Shown here: piece after piece, positions 1 through 10,168 of the stretch
How positions within the stretch are numbered: the first letter of the stretch is position 1
Layout of the letters: each line of letters opens with the position of its first letter
Assembly (NCBI RefSeq): GCF_012396315.1
Contig: NZ_JAAXPF010000007.1
Coordinates: 62,001 to 126,000 of the forward strand
From: Corynebacterium mucifaciens
GTDB lineage: Bacteria > Actinomycetota > Actinomycetes > Mycobacteriales > Mycobacteriaceae
Direction of reading: 5' to 3'
Length of the DNA stretch: 64,000 bases
Notes under the pieces: model-generated
The model's database searches: none
Told to the model about the DNA's origin: nothing
What the model saw: only the letters and a program-made list of their open reading frames with translations
Translations under genes and position numbers: made by a program

Positions 1-78
1 CGTGCAGTGTTCGCGCTGCTGCTGGCATCCGCGCTCGGCGCCGCCTTCTTCGCCTTCGCGCGCCGCCGCCTGATCTAA
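1..78 (+). CDS. C-terminal fragment of a membrane protein (start outside window)
   Basis: The window opens inside a forward reading frame of 25 codons ending in TAA at 76-78. The visible peptide is one hydrophobic Ala/Leu/Phe-rich helix followed by an Arg-Arg-Arg-Leu-Ile tail. This looks like the last transmembrane segment of a membrane protein with a positive cytoplasmic end. A strong inverted repeat follows directly, so this is a transcript end. Too little is visible to name a family. Confidence 0.55.
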   Translation, partial: RAVFALLLASALGAAFFAFARRRLI

Positions 79-95
79 CCGCGCGGGAACACGAA

Positions 96-131
96 AACGC
101 CGGGCCAGCGACAGTGCGCGGGCCCGGCGTT
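96..131. terminator. Bidirectional hairpin between convergent genes
   Basis: AACGCCGGGCC (96-106) is followed after 14 nt by its exact complement GGCCCGGCGTT (121-131). It lies between the convergent ends of the membrane protein and ppa. A- and T-rich flanks are short, so it would be a weak-tract or bidirectional terminator. Confidence 0.6.
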
Positions 132-134
132 AGC

Positions 135-147
135 CGTCGATAGGCGA
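135..147 (-). repeat. 13-base copy of the repeated element, intergenic
   Basis: CGTCGATAGGCGA lies between the bidirectional hairpin and the ppa stop. It differs from the full element only at the last base, and it is not in coding sequence. Confidence 0.65.
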
Positions 148-151
148 GAGC

Positions 152-685
152 TTAGTTCTCGGTCTTGGCTTCCTTCTCGGCCTCGAGGTTCTCGCGGGAG
201 TTGTCGCCCACGCGCTTGAACTCGTCGAGCGCGGCCTGCAGGATCGACTCGGCCTCGGCCTTGTCGCCCCAGCCGGAGCCGGTGACTTCCTTGTTGGGCT
301 CGAGGTCCTTGTAGTGCACGAAGAAGTGCTCGATCTCGTCTTTCATGAAGTCGGAGACGTCGGAGATGTCCTGGTAGTTCTCGTAACGCACGTCGTCGAT
401 GACGCAGAGCAGCTTGTCGTCGCCGCCGGCCTCGTCGGTCATCTTGAACACGCCGATCGGGCGCGCGATCACGGTCACGCCGGGGAAGACGGGCTCCGGG
501 CAGATGACCAGGGCGTCCAGCGGGTCGCCGTCGTCGGCGAGGGTGTTGTCAATGAAGCCGTAGTCCGCCGGGTACGCCATCGGGGTGAACAGGTAGCGGT
601 CCAGGAAAACCTTGCCGGTCTCGTGGTCGACCTCGTACTTGTTGCGGGAGCCCTTGGGGATCTCGATGATGACCTCGATAGCCAT
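152..685 (-). CDS. ppa: Inorganic pyrophosphatase (family I)
   Basis: This soluble enzyme hydrolyses pyrophosphate to phosphate and so drives biosynthetic reactions. The 177-residue product has the family I signature Asp-Gly-Asp-Pro-Leu-Asp-Ala-Leu around residue 52. The N-terminal [12 protein letters not shown] and the tyrosine/acidic residues of the metal site are also present. The ATG at 685 was chosen because AAGGAG sits just upstream and the family begins at this point; a longer frame upstream lacks conservation. The acidic Glu/Lys tail is ordinary for actinobacteria. The gene is divergent from dacB and ends against the bidirectional hairpin at 96-131. Identification is secure. Confidence 0.96.
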   Translation of the reverse strand: MAIEVIIEIPKGSRNKYEVDHETGKVFLDRYLFTPMAYPADYGFIDNTLADDGDPLDALVICPEPVFPGVTVIARPIGVFKMTDEAGGDDKLLCVIDDVRYENYQDISDVSDFMKDEIEHFFVHYKDLEPNKEVTGSGWGDKAEAESILQAALDEFKRVGDNSRENLEAEKEAKTEN

Positions 686-745
686 TGCTTCTCCTTTGTT
701 CAGTGCCTGAGTTCGGTGAATGTCCGCCAAACATCATACGTGGGC

Positions 746-751
746 TAGCAT
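746..751 (+). promoter_or_regulatory. -10 hexamer for leaderless dacB transcript
   Basis: TAGCAT lies 8 nt before the dacB ATG, so transcription would begin at or next to the start codon. No ribosome binding site is visible. Confidence 0.5.
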
Positions 752-759
752 TTTGGCCG

Positions 760-2013
760 ATGAAGGTATGGACATGGGTTGCGGGCGGCCTCGCGCTCGC
801 CGCGGTCGGCGCGGTGGCGGGCTTCGGCATCGCGGCGCACGAGGAGCTCTCCCAGCTCACGCACACCCCGCCGTACCAGCTGCAGTCCGCGCCGGAGGCG
901 ATGGTCCCGGTGACGCCTTCGCCTATCGACGACGCTTCGCTCACCACCACCCTGGCCACCCTCGCTGAGAATCCTGATCTGGGCGTGTTCCACGGTCGCG
1001 TGACGTCGATAGGCAGCGGTGCAGCGGTGTTCGACCGGGCCTCGGAGGAGGCGCTGCGGCCCGCAAGTGTGACGAAGGTGCTCACCGCCTCGGCGGCCCT
1101 GTTGAGCCTGGGCGCGCAGGACCGCATCACCACCGAGGTCGTGCGGGGCGCGGACCCGGCGGCGGTGACCATCAAGGCGGCCGGAGACGTGTGGCTGGAC
1201 GCGCAGGCGCTGGACGCGCTCGCGGAGCAGATCGGGCACGCGGACGCCGTCTACATCGACACCTCTGTCTGGGACGGCATGGCGGAGATGCTGCCCGGCT
1301 GGAACCCGCTGGACATCGACGGCGGGTACGTCGCGCCCATGCAGCCCGCGATGCTCTCCGGCGGCCGCCTGGACGGGGAGACCACCGGCGACGTGCCGCG
1401 ATCCCACACCCCAGCGCTGGACGTCGCGCAGGCGCTGGCGGACCGCGTGGGCGCGCAGACCGTCGGCGTTGGCCCCGCGGAGGGGGACGTTGTCGCCGCG
1501 GTGGAGTCGCCGACCCTGGTGGAGCGACTGGAGCTGATGATGAAGCACTCCGACAACGTCTACGCCGAGGCCATCGGCCGCGAGGTGGCGCTCGCCCGCG
1601 GGACGATGGACGCGCCGGGCGCAACGCTGTCGGTGCTGGAGGAGCGCGGTTTCAACACCGCCGGCGTGGTGCTGCGGGACAACTCGGGCCTGTCCACCGA
1701 GGACCGCATCGCGCCCAAGCTTCTCGACGCCATCCTCGCCGACGCCGCCACCAAACCCGAACTGCGACCGATCTTCTCCACCCTGCCGGTCGCATCCGGC
1801 GACGGCACGCTCGAGGACCGTTACGGCGACCTGCCCGGGCGCGGCTGGGTGCGGGCGAAGACGGGCACGCTGGACGGCACGGCGTCGCTCGCCGGCACGG
1901 TGACCAGCGTGAACGGGAACATCTACACGTTCGCGCTGATCTGCAACGACGCCGACGTGCTCGACGCGCGCCGGGCGATGGACGAGTTCACCTCCGCCCT
2001 GCGGCAGTTCTAA
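760..2013 (+). CDS. dacB: D-alanyl-D-alanine carboxypeptidase/endopeptidase (PBP4 type)
   Basis: A class C penicillin-binding protein that trims the terminal D-Ala of peptidoglycan stem peptides outside the membrane. The 417-residue product starts with an N-terminal membrane helix (about residues 5-25). It carries all three penicilloyl-transferase motifs: SxxK at 103-106 (Ser-Val-Thr-Lys), SDN at 264-266 and KTG at 367-369. The ATG at 760 gives a clean signal anchor; a frame extending upstream to 685 overlaps the ppa start and adds non-conserved residues. The stop codon overlaps the tilS start (TAATG), implying translational coupling. The dacB-tilS order is typical of actinobacteria. Confidence 0.93.
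   Translation: MKVWTWVAGGLALAAVGAVAGFGIAAHEELSQLTHTPPYQLQSAPEAMVPVTPSPIDDASLTTTLATLAENPDLGVFHGRVTSIGSGAAVFDRASEEALRPASVTKVLTASAALLSLGAQDRITTEVVRGADPAAVTIKAAGDVWLDAQALDALAEQIGHADAVYIDTSVWDGMAEMLPGWNPLDIDGGYVAPMQPAMLSGGRLDGETTGDVPRSHTPALDVAQALADRVGAQTVGVGPAEGDVVAAVESPTLVERLELMMKHSDNVYAEAIGREVALARGTMDAPGATLSVLEERGFNTAGVVLRDNSGLSTEDRIAPKLLDAILADAATKPELRPIFSTLPVASGDGTLEDRYGDLPGRGWVRAKTGTLDGTASLAGTVTSVNGNIYTFALICNDADVLDARRAMDEFTSALRQF
918..931 (+). repeat. Copy of the 14-bp element TTCGCCTATCGACG
   Basis: Exact copy within dacB. The same 14-mer occurs at 27072-27085 and, inverted, at 27027-27040 and 45773-45786; 135-147 matches over 13 bases. Confidence 0.7.
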
Positions 2014-2903
2014 TGCAACCGTTCTGGCCGCGCCGCTCGCCACACTTCCTCGCGTGCCGGCGCGCCGTTCGGCCCTTCGACGGCCCGGCGGTGATCGGCC
2101 TGTCCGGTGGGCCCGACTCCCTCGCGTTGACCGCCGCTGCCGCCGCGGAAGGCAATGACGTGACGTGCGTGGTTGTGGACCACGGGCTACAGGACGGCTC
2201 GGCGAACGTGGCCGAGCGGGCGGCGGGTACGGCACGGGGGTTCGGCCTGGCGGCGGAGGTGGTCCGCGTCGAGGTCGGGGAGGGCAACGTGGAGGCCGCA
2301 GCGCGCAGCGCCAGGTACGAGGCGCTGCTCGCGTATGGGCGCGACGTGTGGGTCGCCCACACCGCCGACGACCAGGCGGAGACGCTCATCCTCGGCGCGC
2401 TGCGCGGCAACCCGTCCGGCATGGCGCCGCGCAACGGCCGCGTGGTCCGGCCGTTCTTGGGGGTCCGCCGCGCGGACACCGTGGGCGCGTGCGAGGAGCT
2501 GGGGCTAACACCCTGGCACGACCCAATGAACGCCGACCCCGCCTTCCGTCGCGTGGCGGTGCGCACGCAGGTGGTGCCCTTGCTCAGCGAGCTGCTCGGC
2601 GGCGACGCCGTGCCCGCCTTGGCTGCCACTGCCGGCCGGATCGCGGCGGATCAGGCGCTGATTGCGTCGCTTGCTGACATCTCGCCGACCACCTCCTGCG
2701 AGGAGCTTGCGCGGGATGCGGGGCCGGTCCGGAGGCGTCGATTAGCGGCATGGCTCTTGGGCGAGGGCGTGCCGGTGCAGGGCGACCAGCTCGACGCGGT
2801 GGAGGCCTTGGTCGTGGATTGGCATGGGCAGGGACCCGTCGCCGTTGCAGGCGGGCGCGTGGTGGTGCGTGAGGACGGTCGATTGGCCCTTGTGGGACGG
2901 TAG
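2013..2903 (+). CDS. tilS: tRNA(Ile)-lysidine synthase
   Basis: Modifies cytidine 34 of the CAU-anticodon tRNA-Ile to lysidine, using ATP and lysine, so that it reads AUA codons. The PP-loop SGGPDS is at residues 31-36, followed by the family motif around VDHGLQDGS. A later ADDQAETLILGALRG segment binds substrate. At 296 residues it is close to the short actinobacterial form, which lacks the long C-terminal domain of E. coli TilS. The ATG overlaps the dacB stop by one base. It is an essential-type gene in a conserved order. Confidence 0.93.
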   Translation: MQPFWPRRSPHFLACRRAVRPFDGPAVIGLSGGPDSLALTAAAAAEGNDVTCVVVDHGLQDGSANVAERAAGTARGFGLAAEVVRVEVGEGNVEAAARSARYEALLAYGRDVWVAHTADDQAETLILGALRGNPSGMAPRNGRVVRPFLGVRRADTVGACEELGLTPWHDPMNADPAFRRVAVRTQVVPLLSELLGGDAVPALAATAGRIAADQALIASLADISPTTSCEELARDAGPVRRRRLAAWLLGEGVPVQGDQLDAVEALVVDWHGQGPVAVAGGRVVVREDGRLALVGR

Positions 2904-2909
2904 CTCACC

Positions 2910-2930
2910 GTATATATTCCGCGTATATAC
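2910..2930. promoter_or_regulatory. Inverted repeat, probable VapBC autoregulatory operator
   Basis: GTATATA (2910-2916) and TATATAC (2924-2930) are exact complements separated by 7 nt. They are AT-rich in a GC-rich surround and lie 18 nt before the antitoxin start. AbrB/MazE-fold antitoxins typically repress their own promoter through such repeats. The TATATA arms could also serve as the -10. Confidence 0.6.
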
Positions 2931-2947
2931 CCATGAGGAGGTGCGCG

Positions 2948-3217
2948 GTGGAGAAAGCAACGACGCGGGTGTTCAAATCTGGCAACAGTCAGGCGGTGCG
3001 CATCCCAGCGGACTACCGGCTGGATACCGACGAGGTGACTGTGGAGCGGGTTCCGGAAGGCCTGCTTCTGCGTCCTGTCGAGGAATCGATGGGCGAAGTC
3101 GTTCGCCGTTTTCGGGCGTTTCAGACCGCCCAGGGGATTGAAGGGGGCATTCTGGCGGATCCCGGCGGCATCTCCGACGATGCCTCGCTGAGCGACGACG
3201 AACTGGGGCTTCGCTGA
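2948..3217 (+). CDS. vapB: VapB-type antitoxin (AbrB/MazE-like fold)
   Basis: An 89-residue protein whose first 45 residues match the SpoVT/AbrB-like swapped-hairpin fold. The typical opening is TRVFKSGNSQAVRIP, then a short region of DEVTVERVPEGLLLRPV. This fold dimerises and binds operator DNA. The rest is a toxin-neutralising tail. GTG at 2948 was chosen because GAGGAGG lies 6-7 nt upstream; an in-frame ATG at 2933 would include the ribosome binding site. It overlaps the toxin start (TGATG). The pair sits between tilS and hpt, genes normally adjacent in related organisms, and so is probably acquired. Confidence 0.85.
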   Translation: MEKATTRVFKSGNSQAVRIPADYRLDTDEVTVERVPEGLLLRPVEESMGEVVRRFRAFQTAQGIEGGILADPGGISDDASLSDDELGLR

Positions 3218-3618
3218 TGTATCTCCTGGACACCAACGTCTGGATCGACATCGAGCGGGGTGAACAGGTGCACGTGATCGAGCGCTTTCTTTCGGTGGCC
3301 CCGGGCGATGTCCCCATCTCCACGGTGGTGCTCGGCGAGCTGTATGTCGGTGCCGAGCGGTCTCGGAACCCCGGCTTGGCCCGCCACACGGTAGATCGAC
3401 TAGTACACGGCTTCGACCGGTGCGGGATCGATAGTGACACCGCGCGGCGCTACGCGGAAGTCACGGCAGACCTGGCTCAGCGCGGCGAACTGATCGGCGT
3501 CAACCACCGCTGGATTGCCGCTCAGGCGCTCGCCCAGGATTGCGTGCTGGTGACCGCGAACACGGGTGAGTTTTCGCGCGTGAGAGGTTTACGCCTGGAG
3601 AACTGGCGGTTCCCCTAA
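3217..3618 (+). CDS. vapC: VapC-type PIN-domain toxin, active site altered
   Basis: A 133-residue PIN-domain protein. Such toxins are Mg-dependent RNases that cleave tRNA or rRNA when free of antitoxin. The opening LLDTNVWID supplies Asp5, and Glu41 lies in VVLGELYVG. The C-terminal LVTANTGEFSRV and LENW motifs are also typical. At the third conserved acidic position (normally Asn-Asp before a Leu/Arg-Trp-Ile-Ala-Ala run) the sequence reads Asn96-His97. A single base change GAC to CAC would explain this. The toxin may therefore be weakened or inactive. Start and stop overlap with the antitoxin is standard. Family assignment is firm; activity is uncertain. Confidence 0.87.
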   Translation: MYLLDTNVWIDIERGEQVHVIERFLSVAPGDVPISTVVLGELYVGAERSRNPGLARHTVDRLVHGFDRCGIDSDTARRYAEVTADLAQRGELIGVNHRWIAAQALAQDCVLVTANTGEFSRVRGLRLENWRFP

Positions 3619-3725
3619 CCCCGCAGGTGGTTGTACCTTCTCGCGGGCAGGTGGCAAGATGAGGAAGTTACGCGCACGTGAACGCCAATAGGCGCGGAGA
3701 GACCGCGAGAGGGAAGGGCCAGCCC

Positions 3726-4325
3726 ATGACCGAGTTGCACGACACCAAGGACTTCAACGTCCCGCCTCACCGCTACGGAGATGACGTGGAAGCCATCCTC
3801 ATCTCGGAGGATGAGCTGCAAAACCGCATCCAGGAGCTGGCGGACATGGTCTCGGAGAAGTACCGCGACGCTGACGACGACCTCATCTTGGTGTGCGTGC
3901 TTAAGGGCGCGGTGTTCTTCCTCACCGACTTCGCGCGCAAGCTGTCCATTCCGTCGGAGATGGAGTTCATGGCCGTGTCCTCCTACGGCAACTCCACCAC
4001 CAGCTCCGGCGTGGTGCGCATCCTCAAGGACTTGGACAAGGAGATCGCGGGCCGCGACGTGCTCGTGGTGGAGGACATCATCGACTCGGGCCTGACCCTG
4101 TCCTGGCTGCTGCGCAACCTGCGCAACCGGAACCCGAAGAGCCTCGAAGTCGTTACTCTTCTGCGCAAGCCGGATGTGCAGACCGCGCAGATCGACCTGC
4201 TGGACATCGGCTTCGACATTCCAAACGAGTTTGTCATCGGCTACGGCTTGGACTACGCGGAGCGTTACCGGGACCTGCCGTACGTGGGCACGCTGCACCC
4301 GCGCGTGTACTCCGAGGCGGACTAG
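3726..4325 (+). CDS. hpt: Hypoxanthine phosphoribosyltransferase
   Basis: Salvages hypoxanthine (and often guanine) to IMP/GMP using PRPP in the cytoplasm. The 199-residue protein carries the PRPP-binding signature [11 protein letters not shown] at 112-122. Family segments [16 protein letters not shown] and [14 protein letters not shown] are also seen. ATG 3726 has a purine-rich GGGAAGGG upstream; the longer frame to 3678 is not conserved. The 107 nt before it hold no gene, only a possible TTGTAC/AAGATG promoter pair, so hpt may have its own promoter after the inserted toxin-antitoxin pair. It is next to ftsH as in most actinobacteria. Confidence 0.95.
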   Translation: MTELHDTKDFNVPPHRYGDDVEAILISEDELQNRIQELADMVSEKYRDADDDLILVCVLKGAVFFLTDFARKLSIPSEMEFMAVSSYGNSTTSSGVVRILKDLDKEIAGRDVLVVEDIIDSGLTLSWLLRNLRNRNPKSLEVVTLLRKPDVQTAQIDLLDIGFDIPNEFVIGYGLDYAERYRDLPYVGTLHPRVYSEAD

Positions 4326-4347
4326 ACGCTAACTAGAACAAGGGTTT

Positions 4348-6658
<2,311 letters not shown>

Positions 6659-6666
<8 letters not shown>

Positions 6667-7243
6667 CCCGAACGCTGACAGCTTTGACCGGGAGCGCGCC
6701 GAGGCCGCGGTGCGCGAGCTGCTTATCGCGGTGGGGGAGGACCCGGACCGCGAAGGGCTCGCCGAAACGCCGGCGCGTGTCGCGCGCGCCTACGAGGAGG
6801 TCTTCGCCGGCCTGCGCGAGGACCCGAAGATCCACCTGGAAAAGTCCTTCTCCGAAAACCACCGCGAGCTCGTGCTCGTGCGCGACATCCCCATCTACTC
6901 CACCTGCGAGCACCACCTGGTGCCGTTCTACGGGGTGGCCCACATCGGCTACATCCCGGGTGCGGACGGCAAAGTCACGGGGCTGTCCAAGCTGGCGCGC
7001 CTCGCCGACATGTACGCCAAGCGCCCGCAGGTGCAGGAGCGGTTGACCGCGCAGATCGCGGACGCCATCGTCGAGAAGCTGGATGCGTCCGCGGTGATCG
7101 TCGTCATCGAATGCGAGCACCTGTGCATGGCCATGCGTGGCATCCGTAAGCCGGGCGCGACCACGACCACCTCGGCGGTGCGCGGCGGCTTCCAGAACAA
7201 CGCCGCCTCCCGCGCGGAAGTGCTCAGCCTGATCAGGGGGTAG
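6659..7243 (+). CDS. folE: GTP cyclohydrolase I
   Basis: First step of tetrahydrofolate synthesis: GTP to 7,8-dihydroneopterin triphosphate plus formate. The 194-residue product has the zinc ligands Cys83 and His86 (in [10 protein letters not shown]) and Cys156 (in ECEHLC). The active-site run [20 protein letters not shown] is also present. ATG 6659 overlaps the last codons of ftsH, and AGGAGG at 6649-6654 fixes the start. folP follows after 3 nt. Confidence 0.96.
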
Positions 7244-7246
7244 CCG

Positions 7247-8089
7247 ATGACCACCGTCGCCGAACTGACCGTGCCCGGGCGCACCAGCGTGATGGGCATT
7301 GTCAACGTCACCGAGGATTCGTTTTCAGACGGCGGCAAGTGGCTCGCCGCGGACGACGCCATCGCGCACGCCCACGAGCTCGTGCGCCTCGGCGCAGACA
7401 TCATCGACGTCGGCGCGGAATCCACCCGCCCGGGCGCCACGCGCGTCCCGGCGGAGGTGGAGGCGCAGCGCATCCGGCCCGTCATCCGGGCGCTGCGTGC
7501 CGACGGCATCCGCACCTCCGTGGACACCATGCGCGCCTCCACAGCCCTGGCCGCGGCGGAAGAGGGCGTGGACATGATCAACGACGTCTCCGGCGGCCTG
7601 GCGGATCCGGGCATGTACCGCGTGATGGCGCAGACTGGGCTGCCGGTGTGCCTCATGCACTGGCGCGCTGACGCCTTCGTCAACGCGTCCGGCGCGGCGG
7701 ATCACGGCGGCGACGTGGTGAAGGATGTGCGCGAGGTGCTGGCGGAGCTCGTCGAGAAGGCGACTGCCGCAGGGGTGGACCCAGGGCAGATCACGCTCGA
7801 CCCCGGCCTCGGCTTTGCTAAAACCCCTGAGGACAACTGGGCGCTGCTTCACGCCCTGCCGGAGTTCGTCGCGGGGGAGTTTCCCGTCCTGGTCGGCGCG
7901 TCGCGGAAGCGTTTCCTCATGGAAATTCGGGCGGATCGGGGACTGGAGCACTCGCCCATCGACGCCGACCCCGCCACCGCGGCAGTGACCGCGCTGGCGG
8001 CCCACGCTGGCGCGTGGTGCGTGCGGGTGCACGAAGTGGCCGTGTCGCGCGACGCGGTAGATGTTGCACGGAGGTGGACCAATGGCTGA
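7247..8089 (+). CDS. folP: Dihydropteroate synthase
   Basis: Condenses 6-hydroxymethyl-7,8-dihydropterin pyrophosphate with p-aminobenzoate; it is the sulfonamide target. The 280-residue TIM-barrel shows MGIVNVTEDSFSDGG near the N terminus. ESTRPGA in the pterin loop and DPGLGFAKT in the central barrel are also seen. The full length matches functional FolP1 rather than the shorter paralogue. Its TGA lies within the first codons of folB (ATGGCTGA). Confidence 0.95.
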   Translation: MTTVAELTVPGRTSVMGIVNVTEDSFSDGGKWLAADDAIAHAHELVRLGADIIDVGAESTRPGATRVPAEVEAQRIRPVIRALRADGIRTSVDTMRASTALAAAEEGVDMINDVSGGLADPGMYRVMAQTGLPVCLMHWRADAFVNASGAADHGGDVVKDVREVLAELVEKATAAGVDPGQITLDPGLGFAKTPEDNWALLHALPEFVAGEFPVLVGASRKRFLMEIRADRGLEHSPIDADPATAAVTALAAHAGAWCVRVHEVAVSRDAVDVARRWTNG

Positions 8090-8453
8090 CCGGATTGAGC
8101 TCAAAGGATTACAGTTTCACGCCAACCACGGGGTGCTCGCGCACGAAACGCAGTACGGGCAGGCGTTCTCCCTGGACATCACCTGCTGGCTGGACTTCGC
8201 GGGCGCGGCGCGCGAGGACGACCTCACGCAGACCGTCAACTACGCCGAGCTTACGGAAACCGCGCTGCGCATCGCCCGCGGCACGCCCCGGCAGCTCGTA
8301 GAGACGGTGGTGGTGGAGATCGCCGAGACCGCCATGCGCGAGTACGGCCTGCTGCACGCCATCGAGGTCACCCTGCACAAGCCGCACGCGCCGATCCCGG
8401 CCGTGTTCGACGACGTCGCGGTGGTGGCCCGCCGCTCCAGAAAGCGGATGTAG
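8082..8453 (+). CDS. folB: Dihydroneopterin aldolase
   Basis: Converts dihydroneopterin to 6-hydroxymethyl-dihydropterin and glycolaldehyde. At 123 residues it matches the family. It shows the opening RIELKGLQFHANHGVLAHE and a later VNYAELTE active-site segment. The C-terminal part has a VTLHKPHAPIP motif carrying the conserved Lys-Pro. GGAGG precedes the ATG, which overlaps folP by 8 nt, so translation is coupled. Confidence 0.95.
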   Translation: MADRIELKGLQFHANHGVLAHETQYGQAFSLDITCWLDFAGAAREDDLTQTVNYAELTETALRIARGTPRQLVETVVVEIAETAMREYGLLHAIEVTLHKPHAPIPAVFDDVAVVARRSRKRM

Positions 8454-8455
8454 CC

Positions 8456-8914
8456 ATGCGCGCCGTGCTGTCGTCGGGCTCGAACATGGGGGACGCGCGC
8501 GCCCACCTGCGCACTGTCGCGGACGAGTTCGCCGGCGAGCTCGTCGCTGCCAGCTCAATCTACGCCACCGCTCCGTGGGGCAAGACGGATCAGCCGGACT
8601 TTCTCAACCAGAGCCTGCTGGTGGACGTGGACAACACCCCGCGCGAGCTCCTCGGTCGGTGCCAGGACCTGGAGCAACGGGCCAACCGCGTGCGCGAGGA
8701 ACGCTGGGGCCCGCGCACCCTGGACGTGGACATCGTCTGGATCGAGGGTTACACCTCCCAGGACCCGGACCTCACCGTGCCGCACCCGCGTGCGCACCTG
8801 CGCCAGTTCGTGCTCCAGCCCTGGTTGGAGATGGACCCGGACGCGGAGCTGAACGGGGTACGGGTGGCGGCGCTGCTTGCGAACTTGGACGACCAAGGGG
8901 TGCGCAAACTGTGA
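8456..8914 (+). CDS. folK: 6-hydroxymethyl-7,8-dihydropterin pyrophosphokinase
   Basis: Transfers pyrophosphate from ATP to hydroxymethyl-dihydropterin, supplying FolP. The 152-residue protein opens with the family's SSGSNMGD. It carries the hallmark RWGPRTLDVDIV about residues 82-93 and HPRAHLRQFVLQP later. Only 2 nt separate it from folB, and its TGA overlaps the GTG of the next gene. Confidence 0.95.
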   Translation: MRAVLSSGSNMGDARAHLRTVADEFAGELVAASSIYATAPWGKTDQPDFLNQSLLVDVDNTPRELLGRCQDLEQRANRVREERWGPRTLDVDIVWIEGYTSQDPDLTVPHPRAHLRQFVLQPWLEMDPDAELNGVRVAALLANLDDQGVRKL

Positions 8915-9378
8915 AGCGCACGCCGTACGAGGGGTTGATCGCCGTCGCCGGGTTCTGCGCGGCCGCCGCGGTGATTCTGGTGCGCCGGTTCTACGGGCTG
9001 CTGGAATCCGTGGACATGGTCGTGCCGCTGTCGCTGTGGGTGATGGCCGTGATCGCGGGCTGGCTCGCGCTTGTGGTACGCAAGCGCCGCAAGGAGGGCA
9101 GGGTCGGCCAGGACCGCAGCCAGCTCCACCCGGTGCAGGCTGCGCATTTCATGGTCTTTGGCAAGGCGTGCGCCTGGGCGGGTGCGGTGTTCGGCGGCGT
9201 GTATGCGGGCGCGTTGAGCTACGTCGTGCCCAAGCTCGGCGTGCTTGCCGCCGCGCCCGGAGACGTCCCGCCGCTTGTGGCCGGCACCCTCGGCGGCATC
9301 GCGCTGTGCGCCGCCGGGATCTGGCTGGAGAAAATGTGCGAGGTGTCGCCGCCCAACGAGGGGCAAGGCGTTGGCTAG
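8911..9378 (+). CDS. DUF3180-like four-helix membrane protein
   Basis: A 155-residue membrane protein with four hydrophobic stretches at about 10-27, 35-54, 83-103 and 120-140. A basic loop follows the second helix. It starts at GTG inside the folK stop (GTGA). Proteins of this kind, usually listed as DUF3180, follow folK in many actinobacteria, which is the main reason for this assignment. No catalytic motif is visible and the function is unknown. A link to pterin chemistry rests only on position. Confidence 0.75.
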   Translation: MKRTPYEGLIAVAGFCAAAAVILVRRFYGLLESVDMVVPLSLWVMAVIAGWLALVVRKRRKEGRVGQDRSQLHPVQAAHFMVFGKACAWAGAVFGGVYAGALSYVVPKLGVLAAAPGDVPPLVAGTLGGIALCAAGIWLEKMCEVSPPNEGQGVG

Positions 9379-9381
9379 AGT
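9376..9381 (+). promoter_or_regulatory. -10 hexamer, leaderless
   Basis: TAGAGT overlaps the preceding stop codon and ends 7 nt before the next ATG, so the DUF6779-like gene can be transcribed separately as a leaderless mRNA. Confidence 0.5.
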
Positions 9382-9388
9382 GGTGGGC

Positions 9389-10168
9389 ATGAGTGCCCAG
9401 AATGCGTCCCCAGACCGCGCGAACCTGTGGGTCATCGTGCCGTTTGCGGTCGCAGTCATCGGCACCGTGGTCATGCTGTTCACCAACTCCGCCAACGCGC
9501 TCAAGGTCGCGCTGATCTTCGCGCTGTGGGCTGGCGCGGCCGGCATCCTGGTCAGCGCGAAGGCGCGCCGGGACCGCGACGCGGCGGCGAATGAGGCGGC
9601 CGCCGCCGAGCAGCGCATCCAGGACCAGGAAGAGCGCCACCGCGAGGAGCTGGCGGCCAAACCCGCCACCCAGCCGGTGGACGTGGAGGCGCTGCGCGAG
9701 CTGCAGGACCAGATCCAGGCGCTGCGCGAGCAGCTGGAGGAGCTCAACGGCCGCGTCTTCGAGTACGAGCCGGCCGCCGTACGCGCCTCCGCCCGGCGCA
9801 TCACCGAGCTGGCGCCGACGCCGGAGCCGAAACCGGAGCCCAAGCCGGAGCCAGAACCGAAGCCGCAGGCGAGCCCTAGCCCGTCCACGGACGAGACCGC
9901 AGTGATTTCCCGCGTCCGCCCGTCCGGCGCGCCAAGCTCGGACGCCATCGCCGGCCGCATCGGCGCGCAGCCGTCGTCGCGCCCCGCGCGCAACCCGCTG
10001 TCCGACCTGATCAGCGAGCGTGAGGCAGAGAAGGCGGAGAAGATAAAGGCAGAGCCGGAGCCGGCAGCCGAGGCGCGCCCCGAGCAGCGCTCGGGCCGCC
10101 GCCGCCGCGACGAGCGCGGGGATCAGGCCCTGTCCGTGGCGGAACTCCTCGCGCGCCAGGGGAAGTAG
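9389..10168 (+). CDS. Membrane-anchored coiled-coil protein (DUF6779-like)
   Basis: 259 residues. Two transmembrane helices lie at about 14-33 and 38-56, followed by a charged Ala/Glu/Arg-rich coiled coil (about 58-125). A Pro-Glu-Pro-Lys repeat segment follows (about 142-160), then a low-complexity basic end. This matches the Ala/Pro-rich membrane protein found after the folate genes in mycobacteria and corynebacteria, often called DUF6779. The role is unknown; the shape suggests a scaffold or envelope-linked protein. The ATG at 9389 fits a TAGAGT -10 seven nt upstream. Its TAG directly abuts the next ATG. Confidence 0.75.
   Translation: MSAQNASPDRANLWVIVPFAVAVIGTVVMLFTNSANALKVALIFALWAGAAGILVSAKARRDRDAAANEAAAAEQRIQDQEERHREELAAKPATQPVDVEALRELQDQIQALREQLEELNGRVFEYEPAAVRASARRITELAPTPEPKPEPKPEPEPKPQASPSPSTDETAVISRVRPSGAPSSDAIAGRIGAQPSSRPARNPLSDLISEREAEKAEKIKAEPEPAAEARPEQRSGRRRRDERGDQALSVAELLARQGK

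Noticed and set aside
3619..3725. Possible terminator CCCGC...GCGGG after vapC
   Set aside because: Stem of five pairs with an 18-nt loop and no T tract; not distinguishable from chance in this composition.
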